Positions 45,331 to 52,645 of a stretch of DNA of 64,000 nt are shown one piece after another. A model generated the notes under the pieces. That model worked only from the letters and a program-made list of their open reading frames with translations. It was not told the origin of the DNA and made no database searches. This stretch comes from Mycetocola saprophilus (GTDB lineage: Bacteria > Actinomycetota > Actinomycetes > Actinomycetales > Microbacteriaceae), in the NCBI RefSeq assembly GCF_000718085.1, contig NZ_JOEC01000001.1, positions 992,001-1,056,000 of the forward strand, in the 5' to 3' direction. Made by a program: the position numbers and the translations under genes. Positions within the stretch are counted from its first letter, which is position 1; each line of letters starts with the position of its first letter.

Positions 45331-45951
45331 CTAGGTGCGGGGACGGGCGGGCAATGCCGCCAGCAATACGTCCAAGCCCGCGCGCATAATGACCTCGGGG
45401 TCCACCGGATCCAGCTCTCGGAGCCGTGCATACGCCGGTGCGAGCGTCGGTTCCACGCCGAGATCACGCTCGCTTCGAGCCATACTCGCGGTGGTTGCCG
45501 AGCCGATGATGTAGTTGGCAACCACGTACGCGGTTCCCAGCGGATCCCGAGCCCCCGCCTCAATCAGGAGCACCACCATCCGATCGCTGACTCGCACATA
45601 GTGCGGTCCGCGGGGTGCGCGCATCGCGATCACCCGTACGGCCCAGGAATGCCGCACCAGATGGCGATAATAGGCAACCATCAGATCCTCGAGGGACGCA
45701 GACACCACGGCCACCTCCATGATCGGATCCAACTTCATGGCATGGTCCAGCGCCAGGTCGAATAGATCATCCGCGGACTCCACCCGCGAGTAGAGACTGG
45801 CCGGCGCGACCCCCAGCACCCCGGCAACCGAGCGGATACTCAGCGCCTGCATGCCGCCCTCGTCCAGGAGACGCATGCTCGCGCGCGCCACCTCGTCAAC
45901 GTGGACGGAACGCGTCCGCCGCACGGGCTTTGGATGATCCCAGTAACTCAC
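45331..45951 (-). CDS. TetR-family transcriptional regulator
   Basis: 206 residues. N-terminal helix-turn-helix: VDEVARASMRLLDEGGMQALSIRSVAGVLGVAPASLYSRVESADDLFDLALDHAM, the TetR signature. The C-terminal domain is helical and ligand-binding, without recognised family. The GTG at 45951 follows TATAGT by 7 bases (probably leaderless); a GTG three codons earlier overlaps that box and is less likely. Divergent from the Rid-like gene, with an inverted repeat between them, so it probably controls that gene and perhaps itself. Confidence 0.85.
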   Translation of the reverse strand: MSYWDHPKPVRRTRSVHVDEVARASMRLLDEGGMQALSIRSVAGVLGVAPASLYSRVESADDLFDLALDHAMKLDPIMEVAVVSASLEDLMVAYYRHLVRHSWAVRVIAMRAPRGPHYVRVSDRMVVLLIEAGARDPLGTAYVVANYIIGSATTASMARSERDLGVEPTLAPAYARLRELDPVDPEVIMRAGLDVLLAALPARPRT

Positions 45952-45958
45952 GGTGTCC

Positions 45959-45964
45959 ACTATA
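45959..45964 (-). promoter_or_regulatory. -10 box of the tetR promoter
   Basis: TATAGT, seven bases, then the GTG at 45951 on the minus strand. Confidence 0.45.
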
Positions 45965-45980
45965 GATCAGCACAGGGACT

Positions 45981-46008
45981 AAACGAACACTGTATGCTTA
46001 ATTCGTTT
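45981..46008. promoter_or_regulatory. candidate TetR operator with a -10 box inside
   Basis: Half-sites AAACGAA (45981-45987) and TTCGTTT (46002-46008) flank TATGCT (45993-45998), a plausible -10 box for the Rid-like gene. The AT-rich half-sites stand out from the GC-rich surroundings. Confidence 0.5.
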
Positions 46009-46122
46009 GTGAGCTTCGGGACGACCGCAGCACACTCGCCGCGGGCGCGGGGCCTGGCCGTAGAACTGGCCCTGGCCCGCGACTACGTCGGCTGCCGCTC
46101 CCCACGCACCTCGAAGGAAAAT

Positions 46123-46545
46123 ATGACCTCCGCCGTTACCCTGATCCGTTCCGCCGCCCTATCCGACGCGGCCCAGTATGCCTACGCGGCGACCGCACCC
46201 GCGGGTGCGCGCCTAATCTTCCTTGCCGGTTCCTGCCCACTCAACGCCGATGGATCAACCGCCGGCATCGGAGACTTCGCCGCCCAGGCGGCGTCCTGTA
46301 TCGACAACATGAAGACGGCACTGAACGCGGCCGGGGCACGGATCACCGATGTGATCAGCACCCGGGTTCTGGTGGCATCGAGCGACCAGGCGGACCTGGT
46401 TTCCGCCTGGAACGTGGTTCGCGACGCGTTTGGCGACCACGACGTCCCCAGTACCCTGCTGGGTGTCACGGTCCTGGGGTATGACCACCAACTGGTCGAG
46501 ATCGAGGCCGTCGCCGCGGTCCTGGATGCGGAGCAGATCGACTAG
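46123..46545 (+). CDS. Rid (YjgF/YER057c/UK114) family protein
   Basis: 140 residues. Family marks: RLIFLAGSCPLNADG, IGDFAAQAASCIDNMKTALNAAGARITDVISTRVLVAS and a C-terminal VEIEAVAAV. RidA-type imine deaminases carry an essential Arg in an ARS segment before this end; here the same place reads VPSTLLGVTV, so the Arg is absent and the protein belongs to a Rid branch without shown imine deaminase activity. ATG 46123 with GAAGGAAA upstream. Its stop directly abuts the comEC stop on the other strand. Confidence 0.86.
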   Translation: MTSAVTLIRSAALSDAAQYAYAATAPAGARLIFLAGSCPLNADGSTAGIGDFAAQAASCIDNMKTALNAAGARITDVISTRVLVASSDQADLVSAWNVVRDAFGDHDVPSTLLGVTVLGYDHQLVEIEAVAAVLDAEQID

Positions 46546-49089
46546 CTATTGATCGGCGCGCACCTCCAGGCCTCGTCCCGTTCGCACCACGAAGATCGTG
46601 CCACCGAGATCGGTTCGTGTAACGCGGACGCCCAGGGCGCTCAGAAAACCGAGCGTCCGGGCACGCGGATGCCCGTAACCGTTGCGCGCGCCCACCGAGA
46701 TCACCCCGATCCGCGGACGGAGAAGACGATAAAGCGCGGGATCCTGATCGGCGCTGCCATGATGGGCCACCTTCACGATGTCGGTGGAGCGCTCGTAGCC
46801 GGTGCCCGAAAGTTCGGGAATCAACCGTGCCTGCGTATCGGCACCGAGATCCGCGAGGAACAGCGCCCGGGTTCCCTCCCCATCAAACCCCCACACAACC
46901 GCCGCATCATTGGCGCTCTGGCTCCCATCGGCCGAGGTGGGCCAGAAAACTTGCCAATCCAACGCGCCGAGTCTTCCCCGTTGCCCCGCCTGCGCCGCCC
47001 TGGTGGCGGAGGGTAGCCGGGCAAACACGCGTTTGTCCTGCGCCGAGCGCGGCGTCGCCACCAGGGATTCATCGATGCGTTCACCCAGCTCGGTGGTGAT
47101 GCCGCCGCTGTGATCCGCGTCATAGTGCGTGAGCACAAACAGGTTGATGCGATCGATGCCGAGGCGGTCCAGACAGCCGGTGAGCACAACCGGATCACGT
47201 CCCGAGTCGATGAGGGCTACCCGACCCTGGGACCGCACCAGAATCGCATCGCCCTGGCCGACATCACACGCGGCGATGATCCAGTCTTTCGGCACGGAGG
47301 CCCGCGAAAACACCGCGGGAACCACCGCCGCCCCGGTCACCAACGAACCGGTGACCAGGAGGGCAATCCCCCATCGCATTCGTCGCGCACGGTGCAGAAC
47401 CCATCCCAACAGCACCACGGTCAGCGCGAGCAGACTCAGCGCCCCCATCGGCCCCGATTGCCAGGGCAGCAGAGCTCCGGGGACCGCGGCAAAAACCCGC
47501 GCAACCGCAATGATCCAGGCGGTGGGGAGCCAGGCGATCCACACGGCAACAAACCCCAGCGGAGGCCACACGGCCTGGGCGACACAGGCGACGACACCCA
47601 TCAGCGTGGCAAGGGGTGCGGCCGGCTCGGCAAGCAGATTGGCGGGTATGGCGGTCATCGAAATCTCCGGTCGAAGCAGAATGAGGATCGGGCCACAGGC
47701 AATCTGTGCGGCAAGCGGAACCGCCAGGGCGTGGGAAAGCCACACGGGCAGCCACCGTTTCAACACGGCGGCCAGGGGCCCGCTGAGCAGCAGAAGACCC
47801 GTGGTGGCGGCCACCGACAGGATGAACCCAAAATCGCGAGCCAGCCCGGGATCGAGCAGGAGCAGCACGATCACCGCGATGTTGACAAGCGGTAGGCCGG
47901 ATCCCGGACGTCCACGCAGCAGAAAGAGCAGCGCCACCGTGGCCATGACGGCCGCGCGCAGCACACTGGGATCCGGCCCGACCAACAGTACAAACCCGCC
48001 CAGCCCACCCGCCGCGACCACAATGCGCAGCCGGCGACCGGCCCCCAGGAGCGCCGCAATCCCGCCGCAGACGGCAATCACCACCGCACAGTTGGCTCCC
48101 GAAACCGCCACCAGGTGCGTCAGACCCGTGTCTCGCATGGCCTGATCGAGCTCGGCGGGCAGCGCCCGGGTTTCACCAATCGCCAGGCCGGGAAGCAACG
48201 TGCCCGCGCTGCCGGGCAGGACCGATGCCGCCTGAACGAGCCCCGCACGCAGACTCTCGATGCCACGTTGAATCGTCTGGGTGGGGCCCACGGGCCCCAC
48301 CACATCCGCTTTACGCATCGCCCGCACCGAAACCCAGGCGACCTCCTCCGCGCCTACCGCGCTGGCGCGCACACCGCCGTCCACCTCGAAGGTGTCGCCG
48401 ATCACAACATCGCTCAGCTGCTGTCCCACCAGAAGCACGGGCACGTCGCTGGATTGGCCACGCACACTCAGCGTTCGAGCCTCGACGAGTGCTCGGTCGC
48501 GCCCGTCCGCGGACGGCGTCATCGGACGCGGACGGGCGGTTGCGCGCACGCGCATTGCGATGGTCGGAGTCCGCGCCGGGGCCGCTCGATACCCCACCGG
48601 CGGCGGCGATTGCCCCTCGGAGGATGGCGCGAGTTCGGCGACCCGACTCAGCGGATCCGTCTCGACCCGGGTGCGGTTTGCCGCGATGTTCATCGTGGCC
48701 ACCGTGGCCACGATGGTAAGAGCGAGTACAACGCTCACCCGAATGATCGCGCGCACCTCGGACGAAACCCTCGGATCAGGCTCCCCCGTGCCTGCTCCCG
48801 ACCCCTCCACGGTCGGCGGCCGACGTTGATACTCGAGGACTAACGCCACACCCAGCGGGATTCCGATCGCAGGGATGATCGCGGCCAGGCCCCACAGAAA
48901 ACCCGAATCCAGAAACGGCAGCCCCAAACTCAGCCCCCAGACCACGAGCGCAACCGGAACGAGACGGTAGGGACCGGGTAACCTTCCCGGATCGACCAGT
49001 TGCCGCCACTGCCTTCCGCCCGGTGGTCTCGGGTGATGCCGCGTCACGGGGTCACCTTCCCCCACCGGTCTCGGGTGGTGCGCCGTCAC
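46546..49089 (-). CDS. comEC: ComEC/Rec2 DNA-uptake channel
   Basis: 847 residues. N-terminal membrane part and DUF4131-like OB region (about 110-280), the Competence domain with GLTHLVAVSGANCAVV and RAAVMATVALLFLLRGRPG, and a C-terminal metallo-beta-lactamase-like domain with DVGQGDAILV, VLTHYDADHSGG and VKVAHHGSADQD. Proposed to carry single-stranded DNA across the membrane. GTG start overlaps the comEA stop as GTGA. The first codons and the Shine-Dalgarno region are tandemly duplicated, so a second start 14 codons later (GTG 49047) is possible. Confidence 0.93.
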   Translation of the reverse strand: MTAHHPRPVGEGDPVTRHHPRPPGGRQWRQLVDPGRLPGPYRLVPVALVVWGLSLGLPFLDSGFLWGLAAIIPAIGIPLGVALVLEYQRRPPTVEGSGAGTGEPDPRVSSEVRAIIRVSVVLALTIVATVATMNIAANRTRVETDPLSRVAELAPSSEGQSPPPVGYRAAPARTPTIAMRVRATARPRPMTPSADGRDRALVEARTLSVRGQSSDVPVLLVGQQLSDVVIGDTFEVDGGVRASAVGAEEVAWVSVRAMRKADVVGPVGPTQTIQRGIESLRAGLVQAASVLPGSAGTLLPGLAIGETRALPAELDQAMRDTGLTHLVAVSGANCAVVIAVCGGIAALLGAGRRLRIVVAAGGLGGFVLLVGPDPSVLRAAVMATVALLFLLRGRPGSGLPLVNIAVIVLLLLDPGLARDFGFILSVAATTGLLLLSGPLAAVLKRWLPVWLSHALAVPLAAQIACGPILILLRPEISMTAIPANLLAEPAAPLATLMGVVACVAQAVWPPLGFVAVWIAWLPTAWIIAVARVFAAVPGALLPWQSGPMGALSLLALTVVLLGWVLHRARRMRWGIALLVTGSLVTGAAVVPAVFSRASVPKDWIIAACDVGQGDAILVRSQGRVALIDSGRDPVVLTGCLDRLGIDRINLFVLTHYDADHSGGITTELGERIDESLVATPRSAQDKRVFARLPSATRAAQAGQRGRLGALDWQVFWPTSADGSQSANDAAVVWGFDGEGTRALFLADLGADTQARLIPELSGTGYERSTDIVKVAHHGSADQDPALYRLLRPRIGVISVGARNGYGHPRARTLGFLSALGVRVTRTDLGGTIFVVRTGRGLEVRADQ

Positions 49090-49105
49090 GGCATCACCTT
49101 CCCCC
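49025..49105. repeat. 42-bp-period duplication at the comEA/comEC junction
   Basis: Two copies of a roughly 39-bp segment (from 49025 and from 49067) covering the ribosome-binding region and the GTGAC start of comEC. Encodes VTAHHPRP then VTRHHPRP in ComEC. Confidence 0.8.
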
Positions 49106-50015
49106 GGAGCGATGCAATCATCTTGGGACCGATACCCGAGACGCGAGTGAGGTCGTCGACGTTTCGAAACGGACCGTTAGACTCACGCCACTCGACGATA
49201 CGGGCGGCCAGGGCCGGGCCGATCCGCGGAAGGGTATCGAGCTGCTCCGCGGTCGCCCGACTCAGTGAGATCGGCCCCTGTCCCGAGGCAGAACCGCCGC
49301 CCCCGGCGGTACCACCCGCGCCCTCCCCTGCGTTCGGCGTCGCGATTTCGCCCTGCGCGGGCACACGAATCTGCTCCCCGTCAACGAGCCTACGAGCCAG
49401 ATTGATCTGCGAAATATCCGCGTTTGGTGCTGCTCCGCCGGCCGCGATAATCGCGGCGTCCGCCCGGGCGGCACCATTGAGCGTGTAGAGGCCCGGGGCA
49501 CCCACGGCCCCGACCACGTGCACCGTAACCGACGCAGCGTCGCCGCCCGCCGAGCCAGCGGTGGTCTGCGTGCCAGCGTCGTCCCGTGATTGCGTGGCGG
49601 CACCGTTGCCCGCCTGTGTTGTGACATCCGCGGACTCTGATCTTGCGGAGCCTACACCCTCGGAGGCCGACCCTGCGACGCCCGGCCCCGGAGAATCGGA
49701 CGATGAGCTTTCCGTCGACGAGGATGACGATGGCGACGCCGTGGTTGATACCGCCGCATCGGGATCGAGCAGCCGAATCAGGACGATCCCCAGCACCAGC
49801 ACCGCGATCACCCCGGCAACAAGGAGGCCACGGCCACGAACGCTCAGAGTTGCCCATCGCCGCGCGAGTCTGTGCACCCGACCGAGCTCCGGGTGGGGCA
49901 GACGACCGTGTGCCTCACCCGCTGGAAGCGGGGCTTCGGACGGGTCCGGTGGGCGCGCGTGACGTGGGGTGTGTGGATGCGCGGAAGGCGGGCCGAGTGC
50001 GGTGTGAGTGGTCAT
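49086..50015 (-). CDS. comEA: ComEA DNA-binding competence protein
   Basis: 309 residues. Cytosolic Pro-rich N-terminus, one membrane helix (LLVAGVIAVLVLGIVLIRLL, about residues 63-82), a long Ser/Thr/Gly stalk, an SLBB domain (VTVHVVGAVGAPGLYTLNGAARADAAI) and two C-terminal helix-hairpin-helix motifs ending in LTRVSGIGPKMIASLRGKV. Binds incoming double-stranded DNA on the cell surface. ATG 50015 lies 6 nt after TAGCCT and has no Shine-Dalgarno site. Confidence 0.93.
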   Translation of the reverse strand: MTTHTALGPPSAHPHTPRHARPPDPSEAPLPAGEAHGRLPHPELGRVHRLARRWATLSVRGRGLLVAGVIAVLVLGIVLIRLLDPDAAVSTTASPSSSSSTESSSSDSPGPGVAGSASEGVGSARSESADVTTQAGNGAATQSRDDAGTQTTAGSAGGDAASVTVHVVGAVGAPGLYTLNGAARADAAIIAAGGAAPNADISQINLARRLVDGEQIRVPAQGEIATPNAGEGAGGTAGGGGSASGQGPISLSRATAEQLDTLPRIGPALAARIVEWRESNGPFRNVDDLTRVSGIGPKMIASLRGKVMP

Positions 50016-50021
50016 GTCCCG

Positions 50022-50027
50022 AGGCTA
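50022..50027 (-). promoter_or_regulatory. -10 box of a leaderless comEA-comEC promoter
   Basis: TAGCCT, six bases, then the comEA ATG on the minus strand. Confidence 0.5.
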
Positions 50028-50122
50028 GGCCGGGGGTGCTCCCGCGCGGAATCACGGCGCTCCCGCTGGGGATAACCGGGGGCTGGGACCGCGTTGTGGA
50101 GGAAAGCCCAAACCAGTCGGAG

Positions 50123-50173
50123 ACCAACCGGACGAGCACCAACCGGACACCAACAGGTCCGGCACCAACGGGC
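50123..50173. repeat. four ACCAAC(C/A/G)GG repeats between comEA and the phosphatase gene
   Basis: Copies start at 50123, 50138, 50149 and 50164 (steps of 15, 11 and 15). The region is otherwise non-coding, lies about 100-150 bp upstream of the comEA promoter, and could be a multi-site operator or slipped repeat. Confidence 0.5.
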
Positions 50174-50281
50174 AAGGCAACGGTTCAGCCGGATGCGTTA
50201 CCGTGAACAGGACACCCCTTGCAGCCGAGGAAGGCCCGGCCCCCTCAGCGACCCCACGCAAGCGCAAGAAAGAGAATGTTC

Positions 50282-50851
50282 ATGACGCCATCGGGATCCC
50301 CTGCCCGTATCGCCCTTGTCCGCCACGGTGAAACCGAGTGGAACGCCGCCCATAAATATCAGGGGCAGGTGGATATTCCCCTCAACGCCGCGGGCAAGGA
50401 CCAGGCGGCTGCCGCCGCGGATGCGCTCAGGACGGGCGAGCATTCCTGGGATATCGCGCTGGTTTCTCCGCTCTCTCGCGCACGCGACACCGCCGCCGCG
50501 ATCACCACGGCGCTGGCTCTGCCACCTGCAGTGGTCACCCCGCTCCTCATCGAACGTAGTTTTGGCGTCGCCGAGGGGATGCCCCGCGACGAAGCCCACG
50601 AGCGCTGGCCCGAGGGCGACATTCCCGAGGCCGAGACCCTCACCGAGGTGGATCTGCGCGTGCGAGACTTTCTCACTCAGGTTGCCGAGCAGTACGCCGG
50701 ACAGTCGGTCATTGTGGTGTGCCATGTGGTTATCATCCGCTCGATTGTGCGCGCACTCACCGGCGAAGACCCGGGGTTTGTCGTCAATGGATCGGTCACC
50801 CAGCTGGTGCCGGATTCGGCACCGGCGGGCATGCGCATCATCCCCGAATAG
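50282..50851 (+). CDS. histidine phosphatase (phosphoglycerate mutase-like) family protein
   Basis: 189 residues. Phosphohistidine motif LVRHGETEWN at residues 11-20, ERSFGVAEGMPRDE with the acid, and the second active His in VVCHVVIIRSIV (the usual SHGG is CHVV here). Small phosphatase of unknown substrate; true phosphoglycerate mutases are longer. ATG 50282 is preferred over ATG 50276, which lies too close to the AAAGAG site. Converges on the MmyB-type regulator with a 6-bp gap. Confidence 0.87.
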   Translation: MTPSGSPARIALVRHGETEWNAAHKYQGQVDIPLNAAGKDQAAAAADALRTGEHSWDIALVSPLSRARDTAAAITTALALPPAVVTPLLIERSFGVAEGMPRDEAHERWPEGDIPEAETLTEVDLRVRDFLTQVAEQYAGQSVIVVCHVVIIRSIVRALTGEDPGFVVNGSVTQLVPDSAPAGMRIIPE

Positions 50852-50857
50852 TTGACG

Positions 50858-51706
50858 TTATGAACCAGAAGCGAAGCGCTCGATACCCACCACACTGAGC
50901 ATCTGGAGCTTGCTCTCGGCCTCGCTACGCGGCGCGGCCGAGAGCACCAGCAGGGCCTGGGTTTGATCTTCGGTGAAGAGCGTCTGACAGTCCACTTCGA
51001 TCTCACCCAGCTCGGGATGGATCAGCGTTTTATGGTCGGCGAATCGCCGCTGGACGCGCTGTTCTGCCCACAGCGTGACAAACTCCGGGCTCACGCGCTC
51101 GAGCTCTCGCACCAGTTCGGCGGCTCGGGAATGCGGACCCATCAGACCCAGCGCGGCCCGAAGCGACGCCACCTGGGCGCGCCCCTGGCGGTCCCGATCC
51201 GACTCGGGATAGAGCGTGCGTGCGGTCTCGGGATGGGCAAACCAACGATAAACCTCGCTGCGTTCCCACCCGGTGAGATGGCTGGTCTCCCCGTACAGAG
51301 CGGCCGCGGGCGCATTCTGAATCAGGATTTCCCCAAGCAGGGAGACGATCAGCGCGGGTGTGTCCGAAAGCCGGTCCAGGACCCGCAGCAACGCGGGTGC
51401 CACATACTCACCCGTGGCCGAGCGGTCGGGCGCGGCCAAACCGGCTATCCGGTATAGATAGTCACGCTCGTCCGGGGAGAGCCTGAGCGCTCGCGCCAGC
51501 GCAGACAGGATCTGCGCACTCGGCTGCGTGCTGCGCCCCTGCTCCAACCGCGTGTAATAGTCGGTAGACATCTGGGCGAGCTGCGCAACCTCCTCGCGGC
51601 GTAATCCCGGGGCGCGCCGCCTCGGGCCCGCGTGCAAACCGACGTCAGCGGGTTTGAGATCGCCGCGGTGGCGAGAGAGAAACAGGCTGAGAGCATCGCG
51701 ATCCAT
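50858..51706 (-). CDS. MmyB-like XRE-family regulator
   Basis: 282 residues. N-terminal Cro/XRE helix-turn-helix (LRREEVAQLAQMSTDYYTRLEQGRS) after the typical HRGDLKPADVGL start, and a C-terminal MmyB-like PAS ligand domain (about 105-270, ILIQNAPAAALYGE ... GEIEVDCQTLFTEDQTQALLVLSA). Members usually regulate the divergent short-chain dehydrogenase gene and bind fatty-acid-like ligands. ATG 51706 lies 6 nt after GATACT, no Shine-Dalgarno site. Confidence 0.91.
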   Translation of the reverse strand: MDRDALSLFLSRHRGDLKPADVGLHAGPRRRAPGLRREEVAQLAQMSTDYYTRLEQGRSTQPSAQILSALARALRLSPDERDYLYRIAGLAAPDRSATGEYVAPALLRVLDRLSDTPALIVSLLGEILIQNAPAAALYGETSHLTGWERSEVYRWFAHPETARTLYPESDRDRQGRAQVASLRAALGLMGPHSRAAELVRELERVSPEFVTLWAEQRVQRRFADHKTLIHPELGEIEVDCQTLFTEDQTQALLVLSAAPRSEAESKLQMLSVVGIERFASGS

Positions 51707-51712
51707 GTGACC

Positions 51713-51718
51713 AGTATC
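51713..51718 (-). promoter_or_regulatory. -10 box of the leaderless MmyB-type regulator promoter
   Basis: GATACT, six bases, then ATG 51706 on the minus strand. Confidence 0.45.
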
Positions 51719-51794
51719 CTCCGTTCCCACCGGGCAAACCAGGGACTCTCCCTCCCCCGATAACCGCTCTCTGGTACCCGGCCCTGTACGGATC

Positions 51795-51800
51795 AATACT
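51795..51800 (+). promoter_or_regulatory. -10 box of the leaderless SDR promoter
   Basis: AATACT, six bases, then ATG 51807. Mirrors the GATACT-N6-ATG layout of the divergent regulator. Confidence 0.45.
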
Positions 51801-51806
51801 CGACAC

Positions 51807-52571
51807 ATGAACATTTCAGGAAACACCATCTTCGTTCCCGGCGCGACCAGCGGCATCGGTCTGGCGCTGGCTCTCGCACTGCAGAACGCCGGAAACACGG
51901 TCATCATCGGTGGACGACGCACAGAGCTGCTCGACCAAATCGCCGCCACTCACCCGGGCATTCACACGGTGCACATCGACACCACAAGCGTGGCCAGCAT
52001 CCAGCAGGCCGCCACCGCCGTGATCGACGCCCACCACGATCTCAACGTCCTGATCGCGATGGCCGGAATCATGCGTGTCGAGGACTGGACCCGCCCAAGC
52101 GGGTTCCTCGACTCCGCCGAGGAGATCGTCACTACCAACCTGCTCGGGCCCATCCGCCTGATCGGCGCGTTCGTGGAACACCTGCAGGGTCGACCGGATG
52201 CCACCATCATGACGGTGAGTTCGGGCCTCGCCTTCACCCCGCTCATGGCGACGCCGACCTATAACGCGACCAAGGCGGCAATCCATATGCTGACCGAATC
52301 GCTGCGACTACAGTTCGCCGAAACCTCGGTACGCATGCTGGAGCTGGTGCCGCCGTCGGTGGCCACCGATCTCCTGCCCGGCCAGCGCGAGAGCGCGTTC
52401 GCGATGCCGCTGGATGAGTTTATTGCCGAGACGGTGGCGCTGATCCACGAGAATCCGAATGCCGAGGAAATCCTGGTGGAACGGGTGAAATTCCTCCGGT
52501 TTGGCGAGGCACGCGGGGACTATAAGCAGACAGTCGCCGCGGTGAACAACCTGGATCCGCACGGCAAGTAG
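51807..52571 (+). CDS. short-chain dehydrogenase (DltE-like)
   Basis: 254 residues with a Rossmann fold: cofactor loop VPGATSGIGLALA (classical TGxxxGIG with T replaced by P-G-A), NVLIAMAG in place of NNAG, catalytic Ser in MTVSSGLAF and YNATK (YxxxK). NAD(P)-dependent oxidoreductase of unknown substrate. Divergent from the MmyB-type regulator, which probably represses it. A strong terminator follows. Confidence 0.88.
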   Translation: MNISGNTIFVPGATSGIGLALALALQNAGNTVIIGGRRTELLDQIAATHPGIHTVHIDTTSVASIQQAATAVIDAHHDLNVLIAMAGIMRVEDWTRPSGFLDSAEEIVTTNLLGPIRLIGAFVEHLQGRPDATIMTVSSGLAFTPLMATPTYNATKAAIHMLTESLRLQFAETSVRMLELVPPSVATDLLPGQRESAFAMPLDEFIAETVALIHENPNAEEILVERVKFLRFGEARGDYKQTVAAVNNLDPHGK

Positions 52572-52595
52572 CGCCGCGCTCACAGAGACGGACAC

Positions 52596-52633
52596 AAAGC
52601 GGGGCGGTTTCCCTTCGGAAACCGCCCCGCTTT
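52596..52633. terminator. bidirectional terminator between SDR gene and leuS
   Basis: Perfect 17-bp inverted repeat (52596-52612 and 52617-52633) with a CTTC tetraloop and A3/T4 flanks. Confidence 0.94.
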
Positions 52634-52645
52634 TGTATGTGCGAG

